Positions 1-11,499 of a stretch of 64,000 nucleotides of DNA are shown here, in pieces; positions within the stretch are counted from its first letter, which is position 1; each line of letters begins with the position of its first letter. A program made the translations under genes and the position numbers. Origin of the DNA: Cheiracanthium punctorium (taxonomy: Eukaryota; Arthropoda; Arachnida; Araneae; Cheiracanthiidae); the NCBI GenBank assembly GCA_038373885.1, contig JAWZYV010002500.1, forward strand, positions 310,001-374,000, written 5' to 3'. The notes below the pieces were generated by a model, which saw only the letters and a program-made list of their open reading frames with translations, did not search any database and had not been told where the DNA came from.

Positions 1-1735
1 AGTATTTCTACAGTCGATTAAACTTCTAAAAGTAAGGACGAAATGCTCCATGCGTGTGAGTGGAATGTCCCAAATACAGAGGTACTTTTTGGGATTTTTC
101 TTGGAAACAGTTGTACCTTCAAAAAATGTTTTTTCATAATATGAAAATACTAGGTTGATGCTACATCTCCATGCCAATAGTTCTCATGTGGGAAGTCAGC
201 GCCAGCTGTACCAGTCCTTCGAAATTGTATAAATTAGCGTTAACGACCATGTTTGGGGCCCCGTACCGAGAATCCCTGGGGGCCTTCAAACATTTTAAAC
301 ACTGTATTCACTTTATATGAAGAAGTATAACTGCACTGTGCAAAAATTTTTTCTATATCACGTCAGAATCAACATTTAAAGTATTCTTAAAAACTGTATT
401 TTTCATGAAATTGGAGGTATTTGGGGGTCCCACATTTGGGGGCTCTGACTATATTCGAATGAATTTTCAATATGAGTTGTTAATATTCAAGCTATATTAC
501 CAGATTAAAAGAAAAAATTCTCCGAAGCACCTCAGAGCCAGTCACAGTAGAGACAATAACGTGGCAAAAATGACCGAAATTATTTCTACGTCGCTCCTGT
601 TGGGACTTTGACAACCCCCCTCCCCCCCCCCATAACTCCAAAATTAAAAGGGGTAAATCAAAAATATTTCAGATTTCCTTGTGTAAGGCAACACAAGGAA
701 AAAAAAAAAATTCATGAAATTCTGAGATAGTGATGGAAACTTTTTTTTTTTTTTTTTTTTTTTTACCGGATTTGCTCTTGCAATGTGTCTTAAAGGTGCA
801 ATGTGTCTTAATCAATCAAGCATCTTGTGAGAAACAGTGATAATTCCCAAGTTAGACACCTCGAACAATTTCCTTGTCCCCAGCCTAAGTGATCCCCCCC
901 CCCCAAAAAAAAGAATAAAATAACATATTTTACAAGGAAAATAGCTATACCGATTGGATGTAGATGACAGATAAATAAGTGCAACATCAAACAGCATCTC
1001 AGCAAAATCAAACTGTATTCCCTGATTTTGTTATCATTAATTTTCTGAATTGCCTCCCACTGCGGAAGCAAATTTAAAGACGTATTCCCTTAAAAAAAAG
1101 GGGGGGGGGAAGTATTGAATTTGAGACCCAATTCGTTCATTCACCCCACCACGCCTCCCTATTTCTATGGCACGTTCTCTAGGGGTGTCTTATGAACTTT
1201 TTTTGCTACTAAGTTACTAAAATAGCATTATTTGTCTATAAAAGATATTCCGTAAAAAAAGAGTGCACTACATCAACGCATTCGTGATCCGTGGCACGAA
1301 CATATACATAACGAATCGAAGATGCTCAGTTTGATTAGGGACAAGAAAGGCTTTAATACGGAACTCCATTATAATAAGCTAGTAAAGCTTGTGTCCACAG
1401 TCCAAAACTTTATTCACATACCTCAAAATTAGACGTGGTAGCTGCTACATGGCAACAGCTAATTTAAGTTCCCCAATCATGTAATGGCACAATTGTCTAT
1501 TGTAGAAAGGTGTTAAGTGTTTCTAGGAAATTCTTGCTTATCTTGGACAATTCTCTAAAACGTTTGCGTCGGTCATTGATTTTGAGTATCGTGGAAATAA
1601 TTTCGCCATGGAATGAAAAGATTCGTGCAAAACTTTTGTAGCTTCTCACTATTTTGATTATAAAAAAGGTCTTCCTATGTAAAAAATAATTTACATACAG
1701 GTCGTGACTAAGACAATAGGAGGACCTAAGCACTG
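1..1735. other. No gene; homopolymer-rich AT DNA
   Basis: Long C, A and T runs (612-630, 740-765, 893-912, 1094-1109). Short ORFs cross these runs and have no recognisable motif. Confidence 0.6.
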
Positions 1736-1737
1736 TT

Positions 1738-2165
1738 CGAGGGCCCCTATACATTCATACCCTGCTGACCCATATATATGTATAGTCACTAGAATTTTTC
1801 AGATTAGAACTTGAGCTCTCTTAATTATCCCTGGGCCTATGGAAAAAAAAAAAACTTAGGGGAAGAGGGAGGGAGGGGAACGTCAAATAAATTCTCTAGA
1901 GCGGGGCAAATTTCACACTTGTAACAATTTCATTTCTGATTTTGCTTTCTAGTGCAATTTTGTTTACATTCTAGACACTGCACTAAAACTCTAGGGGGGG
2001 GGGAAGGCAAGCGACCTACTTTGACCCCCCATTTTATGGGCGCCTTTGTAGGGGCCCCTAGGCCGAGGCTCCCTATACAGTCATACCTAGCTGACACATT
2101 TAGGTATAGTCACTAGAATTTTTCAGACTAGAACTTCAAATCTGTTAATAATACTGGGCCCCTGA
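1738..2165. repeat. Direct repeat pair of about 100 bp
   Basis: About 1738-1840 and 2050-2165 share a segment starting CCCCTATACA, continuing through the identical GTATAGTCACTAGAATTTTT and ending CTGGGCC. The copies are in the same orientation, with G- and C-rich low-complexity sequence between them. Origin unknown. Confidence 0.7.
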
Positions 2166-2225
2166 ATTATTTGGCTTCGTCTGTTGAGATTTCGGTATAA
2201 TCTTGGACATTAACATTCTTCTAAA

Positions 2226-2460
2226 GCCACTCAGGTGGTGTAGCGACTAAAGAACCATTCTATCACGCCTCGGGTCTGGGTTCGAAATCCCGCTTAGGCA
2301 TGGATGTTAACTTGTCCATCGCTTCATAGGAGGTAATGCTGTCCACCCACTGGGTGTCCCCATGATGAAATGGACAGTAATTCGGGTCTTTGTAGTGGCG
2401 AATGCTTGATGAGCGAGTACCCGCACATTAAAGGAGGGGAGAAAGAAAAAAAAAGTTTTT
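2226..2460 (+). mobile_element. tRNA-derived SINE
   Basis: An A-box-like GGTGTAGCGACTAAAG near 2235 and a good B box GGTTCGAAATCCC near 2279 have tRNA-like spacing. They are followed by a unique body and an A-rich tail (AAAGAAAAAAAA, about 2445-2460). It is too long and A-tailed for a working tRNA gene. The family is not identified. Confidence 0.65.
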
Positions 2461-2515
2461 ATAAAAAAAAAGTAAAACTGGAATTTAAAAATTTTAACGA
2501 TGTAGGGGGCCCCTT

Positions 2516-3720
2516 ATTAGTCGGGTCCCGGGGCGGACCGCCACCCCGTTAGTCCGCTACTGTGTGGATGCTATGCTGTATTTATTTTGCAACTGAGGAA
2601 GGATGGACCTTTTGCATCACCCGAAACGATGATATTGCCGTATCCTTTTTATGTGTTACTTTAAAAAGTTTTTAGCTAGTTTTAGCACTTAAACATCAGT
2701 TGTTAAACATAAGTCTTTTCTCTCGTTGATATTTTATAAAAGTAGCTGGTATTTCAGTTTTTATTATTTTTTTAATCAATAGATGGCGTGATGTGAATAT
2801 TAGAGTCTTGCCGGATCGTCAGATCCACGGATACGGATTATTTGTTTTTCATATCCGCGGATACGGATGTTTTTGTTTGGGAATTATTTTAACGAATACA
2901 TTAGCTTGAAACGATCATTTTATGCAGAATGTGTGAAATATGCTGTCCGAATGATAACTTTCAAATCCTGTGTAATACATGGGTTAAAAAAAATATTTTA
3001 GTGTTTAATATTACATTTCTTGAAAAACTTAACAGGCTTTTGAGGCATTAAAATACGAAATCGCTACTATCAAACCAGGAAGTAGATTTTCAAATCTACA
3101 GAATTTCTTGCTATATCTTCTTAAAACAGTAGTTCGAAAAAAAGAAAAAAAGATAGTAAATGTGATTTTAGTACATAAATGCTCCTAACTACAGCAGACA
3201 CTTTAAGATCTTTATTTCACAAGCTGTACTAGACACTGTAATAAACTATAAATTCATAACAGTTAAAAAATTTCCAGAAATGTTTTATATCAAAACATGA
3301 GGGTGTTCTTGTACTGTAACAATAAAACCCATTACCAATGATGGGTAAATACCATTGTCGAAACTATAGCCTGAACTAGAAACTATACTAAATTTCAGCC
3401 TGTCAACGTTAAACGTCTCCCATATGAGAGCCATATGTTTAACCTCTTCATTCTAGGGTCCACATTTTGTTTCTACTGTTAAAACGATTTTTAAGATTTT
3501 TTGTAGTTCTGTATTGGCATACATATGCGTAGATGTTTTAATTTTGAATAAACGATTTTAACGCATGTGAATGTGTAAATCCTACACACTGACACACGCA
3601 TTTTGTTTTTGGTTGCTGTTATTTTATATTTGTTTGCCGGTATCCAAAGAATATTTGAATGTTAGTGAAATTTACGATGTTTATTTTAGTGAAATTTTGC
3701 AACGGTGAAATTTTAGTGAA
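2516..3720. other. hAT-type end and otherwise nothing recognisable
   Basis: GTTAGTCCGCTACTG at 2548-2562 looks like an inverted hAT terminus without a mate. GGATACGGAT occurs twice at 2828-2870 around a CCGCGG. The remainder shows no signal. Confidence 0.4.
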
Positions 3721-3726
3721 ATTTTG

Positions 3727-3948
3727 CGGACGATCGAAACGTTCATCTCGTGCCACAGATCTAGAGATTCTTTTTTTGACGACAGCTGGCTGTACGGCAC
3801 AGCCAGCTGTCGTCAAAAAAGGCTCTCTAGATCTGTGGCACGTGATGAACGTTTCGATCGTCGGCCATCTTGCTGGTAGTTAAATCGAGCGATGGCAACA
3901 GCTACCCTTTTTTCAGCATTGAGAAAGAGTTGCGCCTCAAAGGGTTAA
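3727..3948 (+). mobile_element. TTAA foldback MITE, copy 1 (left part lost)
   Basis: Contains most of the big palindrome: an arm with GGACGATCGAAACGTTCATC, the centre GACGACAGCTGGCTGT / ACAGCCAGCTGTCGTC, then the mirrored arm. It ends with the family right end CGCCTCAAAGGGTTAA at TTAA 3945-3948. The asymmetric left section is missing. Confidence 0.9.
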
Positions 3949-5018
3949 TTATAAAATGTCCCCTTGTTTCAGAATTGGGGCAAATCCTCAATTCTACGTT
4001 CGAAAATATGGTCACCTTATGTATATTCTTATTTGTACTAAAAATATTTTTCTATCACAAACAACAACAAAAAAATGTAACTTTATGAAAATTTAGAAGA
4101 TTTTTTTTTCTTTTTTTAATTTGTACACCACGTGAATTGATGCAATTAACCAGCATGTAAGATAAGAGCGGCGAGCAGAGAACGGCGACATTAGCATTGT
4201 TATCCGTTATCAAAATCGCATTTGACAGCAACGGTTCATGATTATACGTACCCTCGTCGCTTGCCGCTCACATCGTGCATTTGATCTTGCAATATGTAAA
4301 AAATATGTTTATTTATTTATTTAGCATGTGAAAATTGCCGCTGATTATTAATATATCGTCTAACGTGGCAGACCTGCACCTGACGCATGTGTAAATGGGA
4401 GAAAGCTCTGAGAAAGTAAAATAGACTGTAGTTATCGCCACCTTGACGAGAATCGGGACGTTAACGTAGGAAGCAACCCAAGAAAGACAAACACGGCACA
4501 CTCATGGATTATGATGCACATTCGAAACAATATTTAAAATGGTGAAGTATAGTTCTAATATACTTTGCAAAGATTGTAAAATAGTTTTAGTAGGCGATTT
4601 TAAGATAGAGTTCGATTCCAAAGATGGGTTTTCTGGAACAAGGAAGGAAACTACGGCACACTCGTGAATAACGATACGCTTTCCAACTTAATGGAATGAG
4701 GAAGGAAAATAGCGACGACGCATAAATTATGGTGCGTTTTCAATATATAGCACATTAGTGCGTATTTAAAATCTGAAAGTGTTTCAGATTTTCTTACTTT
4801 TTTAGATTTTTTGTTTTCACGGGGACCGTATAAAAATTTAAAATTTGCATTTATTGAGATCTAATCTACCGAAAATTTAATCGAAATTCTGCACTTACTT
4901 TTACATAACTTTGTAATTTGTTGTATATTTCTATGTTCAATAATTAAGGAATAACAGCCTAGTTCAGAAATTTTGGGACAACTTACTACATATAAATAGT
5001 ATATACAGATATATGCTC
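3949..5018. other. No gene seen
   Basis: Related short phrases ACGGCACACTC + AT.ATG (4492, 4653) and GATGCACATTCGAAAC / GGTGCGTTTTCAAT suggest an old local duplication. It includes the minus-strand AATAAA at 4855-4850 after the SULT relic. Confidence 0.4.
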
Positions 5019-5138
5019 TTACATGATTTCTTTCCACAGCTCTGGTATGTCTGTACCTTTGGCCTTTTCTCGGAATTTTTTCTTCTATTCTCCTGTTCTG
5101 GTCTGGTAAAAGATATTTTTTAAAGTCTCCGACGATAT
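5019..5138 (-). pseudogene. Terminal exon of a second sulfotransferase, frameshifted
   Basis: A minus-strand acceptor (TTTCTTTGATTTCACAG) precedes a short exon reading D-IVGDFKKYLLPDQNRRIEEK in one frame. After a run of six A (plus-strand T 5076-5081) it continues in the next frame as KFREKAKGTDIPELWKEIM and TAA (5021-5019). These two halves are the standard SULT C-terminus (GDW/GDF ... GTDxxxLWKxxM), so one extra A breaks the frame. No other exon of this gene is recognisable between 5.1 and 20.8 kb. It could be a decayed tandem duplicate, or a working gene with a sequencing error in a homopolymer and unseen upstream exons. An AATAAA (minus strand) lies at 4855-4850. Confidence 0.75.
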
Positions 5139-5527
5139 CTGTGAAATCAAAGAAATTATTTGTTACAATCTGAAATGTATTTTTTATGAATGAAACCACT
5201 TTTAAAAATTTAAAGAATTTTATAACCGTCTATAAACATTAAAAGGAAAAATTTCTTAAAATGAACATGTGTCATTCTCAAAAAATGTTACGATATCCAT
5301 TCTAAACAAGTGTTTTCCTGGAACTTTTAGTTATTATTTAAGTATTTTTTTAGTTAAAGCAAAATTTAACAAAAGTAAGAATTTTCACATAGTGAATGAC
5401 AAAATTGATTTTATTTATTTATTTGGTCCTTGTGGGTTTTTCTCTCTAGAATTAGCAGGAAACATCAAACGTGTTAACTTGTCGAAGTTATCTCGATAAA
5501 GAGGACCCTATTTGTGTAGAAAACATA

Positions 5528-5830
5528 TGGGCAACCGCCGGCCCGCGGACCGGATGTGGCCCGCCGGATTAACGAAAGGTTAAGGGAACTGAAACGGAAC
5601 AGAGTTCCCTCTGTTCAGTATGACGAAGGGCTTTGACTGAGGAAGACCGAAAGAATTTTTGGTCGAAAGGTACGTATCAACTTACAAGTAACATCTTATG
5701 TGTGTTTTTTCACAAAGTTTTTTATTTAATTTACTAGGTCCCCAGCCTAATGAGACATCTGTTGCTAATTCATTCGACGATTTGGACCGTTCCCGTTTAA
5801 CACCAGTATTTTGAGGGTTTTTCCCGTTAA
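5528..5830. repeat. hAT-end fragment plus retroelement-like 3' end
   Basis: About 5528-5575 (GGGCAACC..GGCCCGCGGACC..GTGGCCCGCC) resembles the terminus of the hAT at 37666. From 5587 onward a block with CTGAGGAAGACCGAAAG and TTTTTGGTCGAAAG, then ATCTTATGTGTGTTTTTTCA, and near 5790 TTTAACACCAGTATTTTGAG, recurs at 12585-12750. The GACCGAAA...TTTGGTC pair can form a stem. Confidence 0.6.
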
Positions 5831-7654
5831 TGTAACACTATTAAGTTTTAAGAATAGATAAAGCAGTAGTATATGGTCCATAAAGCAATGTAATCATTGC
5901 TTGCCTTTAATATTTTAAAGCAAATTCTTATTAAATTGAAAAAGATATATTTTGAATATGAATTTTAATTTAATAAATGTTTAATAAAGAAAATATCGAT
6001 GAGAATTTCAAATAAATAAAATATATATTTTAATTTCCATAAATGATGCTGCCATCTAGTGGTCATAATATCAAACAGCAACTTGCATTTTAGTGAACTC
6101 AGTTTTTTTAAATAAATTGAATGTTATGAAAACTGATGAACCAAGACTCACATTGTGACGTAATAAGCATAAAATAGTTGCATTCGTCTTGTATAACTAT
6201 TGTACTGTTTACACATAAGTAAACGCCAGCGGAAGCTTATTGACACAATGTACATGCTGTAATTTTTGTATTAAGGCTGTTCTTCGATAAAAAAGAACTC
6301 TGTTTTTAGTCTCGGTACACAAATTGAAATAAACTAATAGCACCATGGTCTCCAAAAAATTCCAGATGGTTCTTCATTAGCTGCTTTACACACTGCGATA
6401 AGCGAAAACGCTGTGGCTTTTGTGAAATTTTCAGAAAAAATTCTTAAACATGGATCTGAGCTGCAAGATTTTTCGAAGAGTGACACGCTTTGCGAAAATT
6501 TCCGATTTTTAAGAATTTTTTCTAAAAGTTTTGAAACCGATACAGATTGGCCTGTCTTCACAGTATGTAATACAGCTTGTAAGGAGACAGTTTCAAAATT
6601 TTGAAGTGCCCTTATTTGTAATTATGTACCAAAATCACATGATTTTTTCGAATAACACCGTTAAGTATGGTGTATCATTTGCTGATTTTAAATAAAAGTT
6701 ATTTTCTAAAAATTACCAGTTCTTAATAGCTTGTTTAGTGCTCTGGTTCTAAAGAGAAACATATACAAGGAGTATTATATCTATAAAAGCAGTACGATTT
6801 ACTAAATTAAAACGTAGTGCAACAATGCTGCAGCTTTCAGAATAAGTTTCTTAATTTTATTGGCATGTTTAAGTTCAATTTTATCAACTCTACATTTATT
6901 GAGTTATTCTAATAAGTAGAATTAAATTTTGAGAGTTCTGAATAAATTTACTGTATAAGACGGACTTGTTATATAAAAAATATTGCAGTTTTTAGAATAC
7001 ATTTTTCCAATCTAGTTTTTGTTTTAATTTCAATCGTGATGATCAGATTTCGATTTTAATTTTACAAGGAATAGTGAGTTCCTTAAAATCGCAAACTTTT
7101 GACATAAAAGGTTTTTGTAAAATGACGCGTACAATTTTATCCTAATTTAAAGACCAGTTGTCAGTTTGTGTAGATTCCATTTTATTTTAATTTTGCGTAA
7201 AAAATGTACAATACTTTACACAGAAAACGCAATTTTTCATAAACAGCAGGTAAATATGATTTCATATAAAAAAAATTTACAATTATCATACAGCAAAAAT
7301 ATAATTATGATATAACTTCAATTTAAGCATTGGAAAAAGTGCAAACAAAGGGAAACAAAGCTTCCGTTGGGATTTTTAAACAAACTTGGTTCTTAATCCT
7401 AAGGTAGCATTTCTCTTTCTTTCGCTCCGATAACCCGAAGTGCAACCGGAAGCATAACATACACATTACACAGGCCATCCCAATTCAAAAATGAATTAAA
7501 TCACCGATTAAAAAATAAAGATGTAACTTCTGTCATGGCAGTGCTATGTTAAAGAGGAGCCAACACATGCAAGAGCGTCATCTGTCGACCGAATCGGCGT
7601 TAAGTCCGTTTTCGCTGAAAGAATCCCATTGCTGATGCAAGTCCTTTTAAATCT
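5831..7654. other. AT-rich, nothing recognised
   Basis: ORFs on both strands overlap at 6334-6604 without motifs. No repeats matching elsewhere in the window were noticed. Confidence 0.4.
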
Positions 7655-7985
7655 AAGTCCACGCCCTATACACACCATAATCAATATTAGTCGTGCGACG
7701 GTTGTCCATAATTTATACACAAAATTTGAGCTCAATCGAATGCAACGTTTAGGTGCTATCTTGTTCACTCACATCAATCGCTGTAAAAATAGCAAGCATA
7801 AATGAATTCAGAAGACCACAAAACGTGTAAATGCATCAAAATCTCAAAGATCAATTTTTTCATGATTACAATACTTTCTTTATATGGTACATGTTCGGAA
7901 TGGGACGCTGCTGTCACATGAGAATAACAAGACCTACTCAAAGTTTTCCATTTACAATACAATGAGAGTTGACCGCTTGTTGTTG
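7655..7985 (+). repeat. Interspersed repeat family R2, copy 1
   Basis: Shares TTTGAGCTCAATCGAATGC and AAATGAATTCAGAAGACC, then CATGATTACAATACTTTC with copies at 28765-30005 and 48005-48530 (inverted). No coding capacity is seen; superfamily unknown. Confidence 0.75.
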
Positions 7986-8087
7986 TCGTAACACTCGCTA
8001 CAGACCGGTGTGTGTTTTGCGAGTTTCAAAATTTTTAGCAGATAAGTTCTCAAACATTTTAACCGCTGGTATATACTAACTTGAATA

Positions 8088-8272
8088 GGGGCATAGCCAA
8101 GGGGGGGGGTCATAACCTCCCCCCATGAGGAATTTTTTGCCATACAAAATGCATATTCTTAACTCCCTCATTGCACACACTTATACACATAAGTGAGTTT
8201 CAGTAGTCATAACCCCCCCCCCCCACACCCAAAAAAAAAAACAAAAAACTTCTGGCTACGCCTCTGAGCATT
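8088..8272. mobile_element. hAT-type MITE (GCGTAGCCAG family), copy 1
   Basis: The ends are GGGGCATAGCCAAG at the left and CTTCTGGCTACGCCTCTG at the right, an imperfect inverted repeat of the CAGWGGCGTAGCCAG type used by hAT MITEs. The interior CATGAGGAATTTTTTGCCAT matches the copies at 43070-43222 and 45982-46338. Confidence 0.7.
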
Positions 8273-9544
8273 TGTGTTACAGATAATGTACACTAAAGGA
8301 TATTCCGTTTTTTGTAATGTGGTTGTTTTTCAGATGACAGTGGGACGCCCATCAGTTTAGATTCATTTTCCTAGATGGCATGTCGTATACTATGGAATAC
8401 TAGGCAACACTGTAATGGATTTCGCGTCATCAACTAAAGAACCGAAAAATAAAGACGCTGAATGTATCTTCTGTAACGGAAAAAACGGAGAAAAGAAATT
8501 TTGATTCACGCTTCTGCTGTTTGTTCTCTGTGGGCTCACCTGAACTGAGCAGAAAAAGAAGATCATGTCTGCGGCTTTTGTAAGTAGACTCGAAGCAGAA
8601 ATGACTTGAATATAATTTTAAAAATATGGTTTTAGAGCGAAAAACAAGTATGTTTTATGAAATATAATTAGTTTTTCAGCGGTTTAAACTACCTACTTCA
8701 TATCACCCGATTATTTCATATTAACGTCCTTTTGCATTTTTTTTAAATAAATACTTTATCTAACAACAAAATTATTAATTCTTCTTTACAAGGGACATTT
8801 CATTACAGTAAGTTATGGTATGTACTTATCGTGATTTTGGGGATTTTATATAAAAACCTGTAAAGTTATTGTTATGGTATTCCATAATACCCTACTCTCT
8901 ACCTTCAAACAAAGTGACCGGTGTCGTTCTTACTAAGAAAACGAGCGAAGTTTTGTTGTCTGCCATGGACACTACCTAGGTACGCCACTACACATTTAAG
9001 AACTACTCTAACTAATAACCGTGGAAACTACTTAACGTAACTTACCTGTCTCTGAGATCTCAGGGATATGATTCAGGAAGAAAAGAGGTGGGAAGCGCTT
9101 GTGCCGTATCTTTATAATCGAAATTAATTACAACTTGTAGTCGTCAAAACTGCCCGATAAGATATCCGAGAAATAATGCGCATGCAGAGATAAAATTTAA
9201 ATGGAGAATAAACGTGTGCACAATGGTTTACGCCTTCATGTCGAATCTGTAATCACCGTTTGAAGTTTCAGCTGCAAATTGCTGCTTTCATTTATGAATG
9301 CTGACTATTATTTAGGGATGGACGCGAGACGATAAATAGCCCAGGTCTCGTATCGTCTCGCACGTTCACATCGAAATATCGTCTAACGGTCTCGTCTCGC
9401 ACCGGGAGGTATCGTCTCGCATATTGTCTGACGTTCAAAATGCCTTTGTTTTTATTTTCCTGTATGAAGTAAATAATGTACAGTCGTCAGTCGTCTCACG
9501 TTTATCGCGATTTCACGTATTGTCTTCATTTCAATGCAGGAGCT

Positions 9545-9580
<36 letters not shown>

Positions 9581-10337
9581 GGGGGTGTCAAAACTTAAAT
9601 ATCATCAGAATTGCATGAAATATGCCAATGTCAGATAAAAATGCCATTTTATCTAGTGTAAATGTATCTCTCTCGATGGGGACGAGCGACTCCTGCCCCC
9701 CCCCCCCTTGGATGAGCCCTTGCTTCATGTTTACTTCCGGGTACGAAGTATTAAAATGTAATTGCTTGCTATGGAATCTCCTTGCAAATTACTTTTAACG
9801 CGAACTAGGGATGGTTGTGAGACGTACTTGAGAACAAGGCTTTGCTGGGGTTATCGGGCCTGTGGTTTGGTGGGCCGCAAGGGTTGTCCTTGGGAAGCTC
9901 TAGATTAGTTTTGGACCCTGCTGCATTATTGCCCAAGGCAGGAGGGTCTTAATTACTTTCGGATGGGTGAAGGTGTACGTAATTCTGCGAAGTTGGAGGG
10001 TGGCGAGCAAAGTGTCACAGACACAAATTGCGCCTCCTTAAGAACACGTGAAACGATATGAAGCGACGAAAAATAGTTCAGCTTACACCTTCCGACTTAC
10101 TCAGACAAAAACCTGAGGATGCGGTGATTTTTCACACAGAACGCAATAGTTTTTATGGGAGTGTCCATCTCAACTGAATTGGCCAGAAGCACCAAGAAAT
10201 CTTTCTACTTTTGAGATGAGCAGATAAAATAGTCACAAAAAGCTGGCGTGAGGGGCTGACTGCCTTCAGGCAGAGGGTTGTTTCGTAGAAGGGACAACTT
10301 TCTTTCGTTCATACAAAGTCATTCGTAATATTTCGTT
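8273..10337. other. Mostly unremarkable, apart from the CGTCTCG array
   Basis: T-run at 9549-9575 and C/G runs near 9580 and 9699. No coding signal. Confidence 0.4.
9313..9440. repeat. Array of TCGTCTCG / CGAGACGA motifs
   Basis: TAGGGATGGACGCGAGACGATA opens a block in which GTCTCG-type motifs recur at least six times in both orientations up to about 9420. Such arrays sit just inside the ends of hAT elements. The matching right end was not found; a second TAGGGATGG..GTGAGACG lies at 9806. Confidence 0.5.
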
Positions 10338-10706
10338 TTAACCCTTTAACGCGCACTGTTCCCACTTTGGGAACACCAAACTCTGACGTTTTGACTGTTG
10401 CCAGTCACGAAGAATAGATTTGATTTCTATAAAAATAGTTGCGGATAACATAGCTCCACGAGAATCCTTTACGTTTTAGCACGCCATTTCCTGTAAAACA
10501 ATTGTCACGATTCTTTTTAACAGCACTGACATCTGCTGAAAAATGGAAGAATGTGAGAACAGCTGGATAGATTGACCAATGCTGAAAAAAGGGCAGCCGT
10601 TGCCATCGCTCGACTTAACTACCTGGCGGACGATCGAAACGTTCATCGCGTGCCACAGATCTAGAGACCCTTTTTTGACGCAGCTGGCTGTGCGACACAG
10701 CCAGAT
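10338..10706 (+). mobile_element. TTAA foldback MITE, copy 2 (left half)
   Basis: Starts at TTAA 10338-10341 with CCCTTTAACGCGCACTGTTC. It runs through the asymmetric left section (TTCTATAAAAATAGTTGCGG, CATCTGCTGAAAAATGGAAG) and the left palindrome arm, and stops in the centre (GCTGGCTGTGCGACACAGCC). The right arm and right end are absent. Confidence 0.9.
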
Positions 10707-11499
10707 ATATATCTGTGATGCTCCCTTTTTCTTACCCCTCAATACTTGAATCGCTCCGATAACCCTTGATCTGGGAGGTATCGTAAAGTCTTCGACAAGA
10801 AGCTATAGATATTTGATAATGTCCAGTTATGACGTTATAGAACGAATAAATCCCTACGTGTTTCAAGGGCTCTTCAGAATTTGTCATTATAGCGACGTGA
10901 GGAATCTCATAAGTTTTGAACACGTACTTCCAGCATACCACGTGATCGAAATCCACTTGAGATTCCAGCCGAGAGTCGAGATGAACAGCTCAAGGCAGAG
11001 GAGATCAGTTCCACACAGTGACCAGTGCCCTTCAGGTAACCTTCCTCTGGTGTTAGGCCGGCAACGGCTAGATTTTGCCATCTGATTGTATATTTTTCAA
11101 ACTCTTTTATGTGTTTGTATGTACCGTCAAATAAAGTGTTTTATGAGAGCAAAAGGGCTCCATCTATTCATGACGCCACAGCTGCTGTCAGAAATCGGAA
11201 TTAACAAGTTGGAATTAGTTAGATGGCAGATGCTATTATATACGTCAGTATTAGAGTCACTAGGAATACGCCAGTATTCAAAACTTTTTGAAAACGTAGT
11301 TAAGCTACGAGAAATTCGTGGAGCAAGACGATTGCGATACAGTGTGCCACTTACCACAGTAAGCCAGAAAACGAGAAATTCGTTTGGAAGAATTGTGTAA
11401 GAAATTTACAGAATGGCATACGCCAGTAAGCCAGCAAATTTTACGAGGGATCCCAGTGTCTGTCGTTGCAAAGAAAAGGAGATTCTTCTGAACAGGACC

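Noticed and set aside
2226..2310. tRNA gene (also at 42600, 45040 and 60530-60590)
   Set aside because: A- and B-box-like words are present but the arms do not form clean cloverleaves and the bodies continue into SINE-like tails.
3619..3883. ORFs on both strands across the foldback palindrome (also at 10476-10742, 12604-13018, 25064-25246, 30509-30822, 35799-36083, 43649-43885)
   Set aside because: They are translations of the TTAA MITE arms, including recurring peptides such as RSKRSSRATDLE, and are mirror images on opposite strands. They are not genes.
6334..6604. Overlapping ORFs of 63-75 codons on both strands
   Set aside because: No recognisable domain, no clear splice or promoter signals, and both strands are equally open.
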